Below, in pieces: positions 7,400 through 14,645 of a stretch of 64,000 nucleotides of DNA. The stretch comes from RGIG3528 sp045629005. GTDB lineage: Bacteria; Bacillota; Clostridia; Lachnospirales; Lachnospiraceae. Numbering within the stretch: the stretch's first letter is position 1; every line of letters starts with the position of its first letter. A program made the translations under genes and the position numbers. The DNA lies in NCBI GenBank assembly GCA_045629005.1, contig JAZQQJ010000081.1, positions 1 to 64,000 on the forward strand, in the 5' to 3' direction. A model generated the notes under the pieces. It worked only from the letters and a program-made list of their open reading frames with translations, was not told the origin of the DNA and did no database searches.

Positions 7400-9811
7400 A
7401 TGAGAAAACCTGAAATACTTGCTCCATGCGGCAGCATAGCATCGTTAAAGGGTGCTATAGCCGCCGGAGCCGATGCTGTTTATATCGGTGGCAGGAAGTT
7501 CGGCGCCAGGGCTTTTGCAGAAAACCCTGAAGAGACAGAGCTTCTTTCAGCCATCGATTTTGTGCATTTAAACGGCAAAAAAATATATATGACGGTTAAT
7601 ACTCTTCTCAAGGAGAAGGAAATCCGTAACGATCTGTACGATTACATAAAGCTCTTTTATGAACAGGGACTTGATGCGGCAATCGTACAGGATTTTGGTG
7701 TGCTTGAGTTCCTTAGGAAAGAGTTCCCCGAACTTCCTTTACACGCAAGTACTCAAATGACGTTAACGACTGCCTACGGAGCAGAGCTGCTTCGCGAAAA
7801 ATACGGAATTACCCGTGTCGTTCCCTCAAGAGAACTTTCGCTTTCCGAAATACGTCATTTCAGAGCAAATACCCCTCTGGAAATTGAGTGCTTTGTGCAT
7901 GGTGCCCTTTGCTACTGTTATTCCGGACAGTGCCTCTTTTCTTCCGTTATCGGAGGCAGAAGCGGCAACAGAGGAAGGTGTGCCCAACCCTGCCGCCAGA
8001 AATATGAGCTTTACCTCGACGCTAGGAGAATCAATGAATCCTATGCGATGTCTCTTAAAGATATGTGCACGCTTGAGGACCTTCCTGAACTTATTGATGC
8101 AGGAATTGATTCCTTTAAAATCGAAGGACGTATGAAAAAGCCCGAGTATACTGCAGTTATTACGTCATGCTACAGAGAACTTACGGATCTTTACTGTGAG
8201 AAGGGAAGAGAAGGCTATAATAAATATCTTTTCGAAAATCCTTCATACATCGATGATATAGTTACAAAGGCTAAAGAACTTTACAACAGAGGCGGTTTCT
8301 CCAAGGGCTATTATTTCCTTTACCACGGTAAGGATATGATGTGTACGGACAGGCCAAATCATTCGGGGGTTAAGGTTGGAACCGTCAGCGATAATTCCGC
8401 AGGACATATTTGCATAAGGACCTTACAACCGTTAAATCCTCAGGATGTACTTGAAATACGCGGTGTAGATTCTTTCGAATTCACGGTAGGAGCTGAAGGT
8501 GTTAATGCAATGCTCTCCTCAAAAGACAGAATATATGAGGTAAATGCTTCGAAAGCATTAAAGCTTCCGAAAGGCAGCGAGGTTTATAGGACAAAAAATG
8601 CGTCTCTCCTTCGTGACACCGAAGAAAAATATCTTAAAAAGGATGCGAAAGACAGTTTATTCGGAGAACTTAAAGCTGTTATCGGTGAGCAGCTTTCTCT
8701 TAAGGTTGGTAAAGCCGGGTGTGAGTTTACAGCATATGGTGATATTGTTTCCGAAGCAAAAAACCGCCCGATGACTGCTGATGAAATATGTGATGTGCTT
8801 AAAAAGACGGGAGAGGCTGAGTTTAACTTTGATAAAATAAGTGCCTTTGTCGGTGATAATGTATTTCTTCCTGTCGGAGCTCTTAAAAAAATCAGACGTG
8901 AGGCTTTTGAAGGTTATTCGAAAAAACTTATTGCGTCATTTAGGAGAACGGCTCCGGAAAGAACCTGCTTTGCACAGTATGATTATCTAAACAGCGATAT
9001 AAATGATTCTTACGATTCTATTCCTGTTATTGCATCTGTAACAAATGAGGAGCAGCTAAATGCTGTCCTTACGGATGAGGGAATTTCGGAAATTTATATT
9101 GATGCCCAGGAACTTAAAATAAAGGACCAGGCTGAACTATGTAAAAAAGCGGTTCTTGCGGGAAGAAAAGCTTTTCTTGTTCTTCCCGATGTTTTCAGGC
9201 TTAAAGAACGTGAGAGATATGAAAAGGAAACAGAGCAATGGGAATTCGGATTTGTTGTTAATTCACTGGATGGTCTTGCATTTGTAAGAGATTGTTTCCC
9301 TAATAACGAAATCAGACTCTCGGAGGCATTTTATGTCACCAATTCCGTATCAAAGGAAAGTATTTATAGGGCCTTTGGAATTAGCAGGTTTTCAGCATCG
9401 CTTGAACTTAATGCAAAAGAATTCTCGGATATGGGAACTTCTGATTGTGACTTTAAGATTTATGAGCGGGTAAAACTTATGCATACGGCACAGTGCCTTA
9501 GGGACAATAACATCGGTTGCAGGAAAAATTCACTATCTGAGAAGAATGGAAGGCTTTACCTGAAGGACAAAACCGGTGCTGAATTCCCCGTACGTACTCT
9601 TTGCCCTTCATGTATGAATGTTATTTATAATTCCTGTGTTTATTCACTTATCGGCTGTGATGAGCTTAAGACACTAATGGTGCGTTCTTTTGTTGTTTCG
9701 TTTACCATTGAAGATTACAACGAAACGCTTAGAGTTCTTGCGGATTTAAGAAACGATAAGCTTCAGAAGGGTGACTACACAAGAGGGCATTTCAGAAGAG
9801 GTGTTGAATAG
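7400..9811 (+). CDS. Peptidase U32 family protein (RlhA/TrhP-related)
   Basis: An 803-residue member of the U32 family. The start (KPEILAPCGSIASLKGAIAAGADAVYIGG) and the cysteine cluster near 170-200 (CYCYSGQCLFSS...GRCAQPCR) are hallmarks; these cysteines and a nearby VHGA histidine bind a metal or Fe-S centre in relatives. E. coli U32 proteins RlhA and TrhP hydroxylate 23S rRNA and tRNA rather than degrade collagen, so RNA modification is the likeliest role. After the barrel come a DUF3656-like region and a second region with CPSCMNVIYNSC near the C-terminus. It is the last gene of the ruvAB operon. Confidence 0.85.
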   Translation: MRKPEILAPCGSIASLKGAIAAGADAVYIGGRKFGARAFAENPEETELLSAIDFVHLNGKKIYMTVNTLLKEKEIRNDLYDYIKLFYEQGLDAAIVQDFGVLEFLRKEFPELPLHASTQMTLTTAYGAELLREKYGITRVVPSRELSLSEIRHFRANTPLEIECFVHGALCYCYSGQCLFSSVIGGRSGNRGRCAQPCRQKYELYLDARRINESYAMSLKDMCTLEDLPELIDAGIDSFKIEGRMKKPEYTAVITSCYRELTDLYCEKGREGYNKYLFENPSYIDDIVTKAKELYNRGGFSKGYYFLYHGKDMMCTDRPNHSGVKVGTVSDNSAGHICIRTLQPLNPQDVLEIRGVDSFEFTVGAEGVNAMLSSKDRIYEVNASKALKLPKGSEVYRTKNASLLRDTEEKYLKKDAKDSLFGELKAVIGEQLSLKVGKAGCEFTAYGDIVSEAKNRPMTADEICDVLKKTGEAEFNFDKISAFVGDNVFLPVGALKKIRREAFEGYSKKLIASFRRTAPERTCFAQYDYLNSDINDSYDSIPVIASVTNEEQLNAVLTDEGISEIYIDAQELKIKDQAELCKKAVLAGRKAFLVLPDVFRLKERERYEKETEQWEFGFVVNSLDGLAFVRDCFPNNEIRLSEAFYVTNSVSKESIYRAFGISRFSASLELNAKEFSDMGTSDCDFKIYERVKLMHTAQCLRDNNIGCRKNSLSEKNGRLYLKDKTGAEFPVRTLCPSCMNVIYNSCVYSLIGCDELKTLMVRSFVVSFTIEDYNETLRVLADLRNDKLQKGDYTRGHFRRGVE

Positions 9812-9813
9812 TG

Positions 9814-9842
9814 TTGCAAATAATACAGTAAAGTTGTATACT
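9814..9842 (+). promoter_or_regulatory. SigA-like promoter of the Nudix gene
   Basis: TTGCAA (9814-9819), a 17-bp spacer and TATACT (9837-9842). Transcription would start near 9849, followed by an AGGAGG ribosome site before the ATG at 9877. Confidence 0.7.
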
Positions 9843-9876
9843 CTATCCAAATTTACAAAGCTACAGGAGGATTGCG

Positions 9877-10317
9877 ATGACAGAAGCAACGAGCTGTGGC
9901 GGTGTTGTTATTTTCAGAGGAAAGATACTTCTACTGTATAAGAATTACAAAAACAGGTATGAAGGCTGGGTGCTTCCAAAGGGCACCGTTGAACCGGGCG
10001 AGGAACATGAGCAGACTGCTCTTCGTGAGGTCAAAGAAGAGAGCGGAGCAGACGGAAAGATTGTTTCTTACGTAGGCAAAAGTTCATATTCTTTTACGGC
10101 ACAACAGGATATCGTTCAAAAAGACGTTCATTGGTATCTTATGTCGTCTGAAAGCTATTACAGCAAACCGCAACGAGAAGAGTTTTTTATGGACAGTGGT
10201 TACTACAAGTACCATGAAGCTTACCATCTCCTCAAGTTTTCGAATGAGAAGCAAATCCTTGAAAAAGCTTATGCAGAGTATGTTGAGCTTAAGAAAAAGG
10301 GTTTGTGGGGAAAGTAA
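9877..10317 (+). CDS. Nudix hydrolase
   Basis: A 146-residue single-domain Nudix enzyme. The Nudix box GTVEPGEE...LREVKEESG spans residues 36-57 and fits GX5EX7REUXEEXGU exactly, with the metal-binding REVKEE intact. The GWVLPKG lead-in resembles diadenosine-polyphosphate hydrolases (MutT/Ap4A type). The exact substrate cannot be told. It has its own promoter and terminator, so it is a single-gene unit. Confidence 0.9.
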   Translation: MTEATSCGGVVIFRGKILLLYKNYKNRYEGWVLPKGTVEPGEEHEQTALREVKEESGADGKIVSYVGKSSYSFTAQQDIVQKDVHWYLMSSESYYSKPQREEFFMDSGYYKYHEAYHLLKFSNEKQILEKAYAEYVELKKKGLWGK

Positions 10318-10331
10318 AACTCCGAAAAAAG

Positions 10332-10358
10332 AAGAGCCTGTCAAAAGGCTCTTTTTTC
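10332..10358 (+). terminator. Rho-independent terminator after the Nudix gene
   Basis: A 7-bp stem (AAGAGCC at 10332-10338, GGCTCTT at 10347-10353) with an 8-base loop and a T run. It also lies just past the 3' end of the minus-strand comFB gene. Confidence 0.9.
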
Positions 10359-10374
10359 ATGCTTTAATTTTGTA

Positions 10375-10674
10375 TTAAACATTTAACGGCTTACCGTCCG
10401 GACCGATTTTATGACGAGGGAACTTTTTAATAACGGCAACCGCTTTTGTGAGCTCTGTCATAACATTTGCTTCAAACTGGTTGTCGAACTCGCAGAGCTT
10501 GCTCATAAGCTCACCCTGTGTGGAAACAACGTACTTGGGTTTAAGACGGTTCAAGGTATAGGAGCAAACATCAAGACGGCATTGCTGACACTTGCAGCAA
10601 TTAATCTGATCTGCAATTCTGTCGAAAAGAAGAATAACATAATCTTCAGTGAGGTTTCGAAGCAAGATTTCCAT
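10375..10674 (-). CDS. comFB: Late competence development protein ComFB
   Basis: A 99-residue protein starting at the ATG 10674-10672, preceded by an AAAGGAGG ribosome site; a longer reading frame upstream runs through the tRNA gene and is not real. It shows the ComFB pattern: cysteines in CCKCQQCRLDVCSYTLNRLKPKYV, followed by a conserved GEL segment. ComFB lies in the comF competence operon of Bacillus, where its role is unclear; cyanobacterial relatives bind cyclic di-nucleotides. It follows tRNA-Leu on the same strand by 26 bases and is probably on the same transcript. dprA and a yifB homologue are also in the window. Confidence 0.8.
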   Translation of the reverse strand: MEILLRNLTEDYVILLFDRIADQINCCKCQQCRLDVCSYTLNRLKPKYVVSTQGELMSKLCEFDNQFEANVMTELTKAVAVIKKFPRHKIGPDGKPLNV

Positions 10675-10700
10675 TTTGTGTCCTCCTTTTTTTATGAAAG

Positions 10701-10783
10701 TGCTGGTGGCGGGACTTGAACCCGCACGAAGTTGCCCCCGACAGATTTTGAGTCTGTTGCGTCTGCCATTCCGCCACACCAGC
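10701..10783 (-). tRNA. tRNA-Leu (anticodon CAA)
   Basis: On the minus strand the sequence folds as a class II tRNA. The 7-bp acceptor GCTGGTG/CACCAGC, an anticodon stem ACAGA/TCTGT around the loop CTCAAAA (anticodon CAA, reading UUG), a long variable arm and a T stem GCGGG/CCCGC with TTCAAGT loop are present. The discriminator base is A and CCA is not encoded. Confidence 0.95.
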
Positions 10784-10786
10784 AAC

Positions 10787-10816
10787 AACGAAGATATTAT
10801 CATAACGGTACTCAAA
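10787..10816 (-). promoter_or_regulatory. Candidate promoter of tRNA-Leu and comFB
   Basis: On the minus strand TTGTAT, about 17 bp and TAATAT lie just before the tRNA, which would put the start within a few bases of its 5' end. A TTGACA farther upstream lacks a well-spaced -10. Confidence 0.4.
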
Positions 10817-10852
10817 ATACAATGTTTTTTTGTCAAAATATTTTTGATTTGC

Positions 10853-10881
10853 TTGCATTTAATGTTAGGGAAAATTATAAT
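10853..10881 (+). promoter_or_regulatory. SigA-like promoter of the polA operon
   Basis: TTGCAT (10853-10858), a 17-bp spacer and a perfect TATAAT (10876-10881). The predicted start of transcription is about 10888, the A of the ATG of the next gene, so the message would be leaderless. Confidence 0.7.
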
Positions 10882-10887
10882 TGCACT

Positions 10888-11292
10888 ATGAAGAAAAACA
10901 GCCTTTTGAAATATATGAAAAGCAGTGATAAATACACTTGTACCGACTGCTGTAAGAAGATTGCCGATTACATCGAAAGTCGTCTTGACTTAAGAGAGGA
11001 GCATCTTCTTGTTTTGCATGTTCAGAACTGTAAGGAGTGTATGGACGAGCTTGAGGCAAACTATATGTTCGCCTCTGCTTTTAAATTCCTTGAAGACGGA
11101 GAGGATGACAGCGGTATCACGAAGAACATTCGTGAAGTCCTTGCAAAGTCCGAAGAGGAATATACAATATACAGACGCCAGAAGATTACATTTATTACCG
11201 AGATTATTACTACTGTGATTCTTTTAGCTTTAATCGCAGTATTCTTATTAAGTGACAGCATAAGGGGAGTATTATTGACATGGGGAAGATAG
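10888..11292 (+). CDS. Zinc-finger (zf-HC2) single-pass membrane protein
   Basis: A 134-residue protein from the ATG at 10888. An HxxxCxxC motif (His44, Cys48, Cys51), preceded by CTDCC at 18-22, fits the anti-sigma-factor zinc finger (zf-HC2), and one hydrophobic segment lies at about 103-123 near the C-terminus. No sigma factor gene is adjacent. Its end overlaps the polA start by 13 bases, so the two are translationally linked. No ribosome site precedes the ATG and a perfect -10 ends six bases before it. The role is unknown; a membrane-tethered regulator is possible. Confidence 0.75.
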   Translation: MKKNSLLKYMKSSDKYTCTDCCKKIADYIESRLDLREEHLLVLHVQNCKECMDELEANYMFASAFKFLEDGEDDSGITKNIREVLAKSEEEYTIYRRQKITFITEIITTVILLALIAVFLLSDSIRGVLLTWGR

Positions 11293-13991
11293 TCCTTATT
11301 GACGGAAACAGTATAGCCAATCGAGCATATTTCGGACTTCCCGATTTAACGACCTCCAAGGGCGCACATACAAATGCGGTTCTTGGATTTCTTAATATCC
11401 TTACCAGAATTCTTGATGAGGAGAAGCCGGATTTCCTTGCTGTTGCCTTTGATGTTCATGCTAAGACTTTCAGACACGAAGCCTTCAGTGAATATAAGGC
11501 TCAAAGAGGGCCTGCGGATGAGAATCTTGTTTCTCAATTTCCCATACTCAAAGAGTTTTTGCAGGCTATGAATGTACTTGTTCTCGAAAAAGCAGGGTAT
11601 GAAGCCGACGATATTATCGGTACACTTGCGAAAAGGGCTGAAAGCGTTGGTTATGATGCTACCGTTATTTCAGGTGATAAGGACCTCCTTCAGCTTGCAA
11701 CCGACCATATTACAGTCAGAATTCCTATTACGGCAAAAGGCAAGACTACAATAAAAACGTATACAAATGCCGAATTTAAAGAGGATTTCGGACTTGATGA
11801 GCCTCGACAGCTTATTGAACTTAAGGCTCTTATGGGAGATTCCTCCGATAACTACAAGGGTGTTGAAGGTATCGGAAAGGTCGGAGCAACAAAGCTTCTT
11901 CAGCAGTATGGCTCTGTTGACGGCATATACGAGCATCTTTCCGAAATTAAAGGCAGTACCGGTGATAAGCTTGCGCTTGGAAAGGAACAGGCTTATTTCT
12001 GCAGATGGCTTGCTACAATCAAAACAGACTGTGAGCTTGATTTTACTTTCGATCAGGCTAAACTCAGTGATATTTATACGCCCGAAGCTTATTCGCTTAT
12101 AAAGGAATATGAAATGAAGTCACTTCTTGCAAGATTTTCGGAGGAGGCTGTTAAAAGTGCAAGCGCTTCCGAAAAAGAAGCTGCAAAAAGCATTATTCCG
12201 AAAAAGCCTGAAGTTAAAGTGATTTCAGACATGAATGAAGCAGAAGACGCATTTTCAAGACTTCTTGCCAATAAGCCCGGAAATATCGGTTTCGCATTTT
12301 CCGGTGCGGTTTCCGACGATGGTTATACTTATGACATTTCCTCAATTTGCATAGAAAAGGACGAAGAAAATCTTTGCTTTATTCCCGAAGGATTTCTCAC
12401 CTCGGAACTTATTTTTGACAGAATAAACGATTTGCTTTCAAAAGGCTCAACAATAGCCGGATATGATTTAAAGCCGGTTTCAGAATGCTTTAACGAAAAG
12501 TATCAAAACAGCGTTTGTGACCTTTGCATCGGTATGTATCTTTTAAATCCAGATAAACAGTCCTACAGTGCGCCTGATGTTGCCAGAGAACTTTTGTATA
12601 CCATGATTCCGGAGGCAACCGAAGTCCTTGGAAAAACAAAGTTACATGATGCGATTAATGAGTTCGATCTTATAGGTGAAAACAGAGCTAAAGCAATCGA
12701 TTTGATTTCCGATTACGCGCATGTTGCGGCATATTCCTTTGAACCTCTTTTCAATGAGCTTGAGTTAAAAGGCATGAAGCAGCTTTATAAAGATGTTGAA
12801 ATGCCGCTGATGTTTGTCCTTCATGAAATGGAAATTGCCGGGGTTCGTGTTGACAGAGACGCTTTACTTGCATACGGAACAAAGCTTCTTGAAGAAATGA
12901 AGAAGCTTGAAAAAGAAATTTACAGACTTGCAGGTGAAGAGTTTAATATAAATTCTCCCAAACAGCTTGGAGAAATACTTTTTGAAAAAATGAAGCTTCC
13001 CGGCGGAAAGCTTACAAAGACAGGCTATTCGACAGCTGCTGATGTTCTTGAAAAGCTTCGCCCCGAGGACCCTATAATAGATCTGATTTTAAAGTACAGA
13101 ACCTGTGCTAAGCTTAAAGGCACATATGCGGACGGAATGGGCGGTTTCATTCGTCAGGATGGCAGAATACATACTTGTTTTAACCAGACCGTTACAGCAA
13201 CGGGACGTCTTTCCAGTACAGAGCCCAACCTTCAGAACATTCCTATTCGTATGGAGCTTGGACGTGAAATCAGAAAGATGTTTGTTCCGAAGGAAGGATG
13301 CACTTTTGTAGATGCCGACTATTCTCAGATAGAGTTAAGGCTTCTTGCTCATATGTCTGCAGACGAAAGCCTTATTGAAGCATACAATGAAGGACGTGAT
13401 ATACATGCAAGTACAGCAGCTAAGGTGTTCGGAGTGCCTCTTGAAGAAGTTACCCCAAAAATGCGAAGCAACGCAAAGGCTGTTAATTTCGGAATTATAT
13501 ACGGCATGAGTTCCTTCGGCCTTGGTGCGGAAATAAATGTATCAAGAAAAGAAGCGGAAAAGTATATTGAACAATATTTCAATACTTATCCTTCAATAAA
13601 AGCTTATTTGGACGGCCTTGTTGATGCAGCGAGAAAGAACGGCTATTCCGAGACGCTGTTTGGAAGAAGAAGGCCTATATCGGATATAAACGATAAGAAA
13701 TTTCTTGTCCGTTCCGCTGCGGAACGTATTGCGATGAATTCCCCAATTCAGGGAACGGCTGCGGATATCATGAAAATCGCACTTGTTAATGCCTACAAGG
13801 CATTAAAGAAAGCCGGACTTAAGAGCAGAATACTTTTACAGGTACATGATGAACTTCTTGTTGAAACGGAAGTCGGAGAGCTTGAACAGGTAAAACAGAT
13901 ACTTTCCTATGAGATGATGAATGCTGCAAAGCTTCGCGTTCCTCTGTTGGTTTCTGTATGTGCCGGAGAAAACTGGGATGATGCACACTGA
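11280..13991 (+). CDS. polA: DNA polymerase I
   Basis: This 903-residue protein fills gaps in repair and removes RNA primers. The 5'-nuclease domain spans about 1-290 (KIVLIDGNSIANRAYF, GYEADDIIGTLA, ISGDKDLLQL). The 3'-5' exonuclease-like middle domain (about 310-490) lacks the DxE metal ligands: the equivalent strand reads IGFAFSGAVS, so proofreading is probably lost, as in Bacillus-type enzymes. The polymerase domain has motif A (DADYSQIELRLLAH), the O-helix region and motif C (VHDELLVE). It overlaps the gene before it and the coaE gene after it. Confidence 0.97.
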   Translation: MGKIVLIDGNSIANRAYFGLPDLTTSKGAHTNAVLGFLNILTRILDEEKPDFLAVAFDVHAKTFRHEAFSEYKAQRGPADENLVSQFPILKEFLQAMNVLVLEKAGYEADDIIGTLAKRAESVGYDATVISGDKDLLQLATDHITVRIPITAKGKTTIKTYTNAEFKEDFGLDEPRQLIELKALMGDSSDNYKGVEGIGKVGATKLLQQYGSVDGIYEHLSEIKGSTGDKLALGKEQAYFCRWLATIKTDCELDFTFDQAKLSDIYTPEAYSLIKEYEMKSLLARFSEEAVKSASASEKEAAKSIIPKKPEVKVISDMNEAEDAFSRLLANKPGNIGFAFSGAVSDDGYTYDISSICIEKDEENLCFIPEGFLTSELIFDRINDLLSKGSTIAGYDLKPVSECFNEKYQNSVCDLCIGMYLLNPDKQSYSAPDVARELLYTMIPEATEVLGKTKLHDAINEFDLIGENRAKAIDLISDYAHVAAYSFEPLFNELELKGMKQLYKDVEMPLMFVLHEMEIAGVRVDRDALLAYGTKLLEEMKKLEKEIYRLAGEEFNINSPKQLGEILFEKMKLPGGKLTKTGYSTAADVLEKLRPEDPIIDLILKYRTCAKLKGTYADGMGGFIRQDGRIHTCFNQTVTATGRLSSTEPNLQNIPIRMELGREIRKMFVPKEGCTFVDADYSQIELRLLAHMSADESLIEAYNEGRDIHASTAAKVFGVPLEEVTPKMRSNAKAVNFGIIYGMSSFGLGAEINVSRKEAEKYIEQYFNTYPSIKAYLDGLVDAARKNGYSETLFGRRRPISDINDKKFLVRSAAERIAMNSPIQGTAADIMKIALVNAYKALKKAGLKSRILLQVHDELLVETEVGELEQVKQILSYEMMNAAKLRVPLLVSVCAGENWDDAH

Positions 13992-14616
13992 TTCTTTTAA
14001 AACAAAACACAAAGGAAAGCTTGTTATAGGCATCACCGGAGGAGCGGGTTCAGGCAAGTCTACTATTGTAGAAAGTCTTTTGACAGCCTTCGAATGTGAG
14101 TTTGTCCATTGCGATGAAGTCGCCCACGTGCTTATGGAACCTGGTGGAGTTAATTACAAAGCTCTTTTGAATGAATATGGCAAGGGCATTCTTTCCGAAG
14201 ACGGCTTAAGCATTGACAGAAAGCTTCTTTCCAAGACTGTAGCTGAATCGAAAAAGGGCTTTAAAAGACTTAATGAGCTTACTCATCCAAACGTCATTAA
14301 GTATACCAAAGATAAAATACACACCACTAAAAAAAAGGTTATTCTTATCGAAGCGGCACTTCTTCTTGAAGCCGGAATGGATTCGGTTTGCGATGAAGTA
14401 TGGTATGTATATGCTCCGCTTTGCGACAGGGTAAGACGAATGCGTGAAAATCGCGGATACAGTGATGAAAAGATAAATACTGTTCTTAAAAACCAGCTTA
14501 CGCATTACGAGTTTCTTGATAAAAGCGATTTTATAGTAAATAACGGAGACGGTTACAATAACGGAGGTAACGATGCCACGTCGCATCTTAAAGACCTTCT
14601 TTCCGTCATAAAATAA
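13978..14616 (+). CDS. coaE: Dephospho-CoA kinase
   Basis: A 212-residue kinase for the last step of coenzyme A synthesis. The P-loop is GITGGAGSGKST, and the LLLEAG and RxxxRG-type lid segments (RVRRMRENRGYSDE) are intact. Start at 13978 (or the adjacent ATG at 13981) is favoured by the GGAGA ribosome site a dozen bases upstream and by a 14-base overlap with the end of polA. The polA-coaE pair is common in Firmicutes. Confidence 0.95.
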   Translation: MMHTDSFKTKHKGKLVIGITGGAGSGKSTIVESLLTAFECEFVHCDEVAHVLMEPGGVNYKALLNEYGKGILSEDGLSIDRKLLSKTVAESKKGFKRLNELTHPNVIKYTKDKIHTTKKKVILIEAALLLEAGMDSVCDEVWYVYAPLCDRVRRMRENRGYSDEKINTVLKNQLTHYEFLDKSDFIVNNGDGYNNGGNDATSHLKDLLSVIK

Positions 14617-14645
14617 ATCTGATTGATTAAGTAAAGGAGTTCATT

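Noticed and set aside
10681..10836. N-terminal extension of comFB across the tRNA
   Set aside because: The extra part reads through tRNA-Leu; AAAGGAGG places the real start at 10674.
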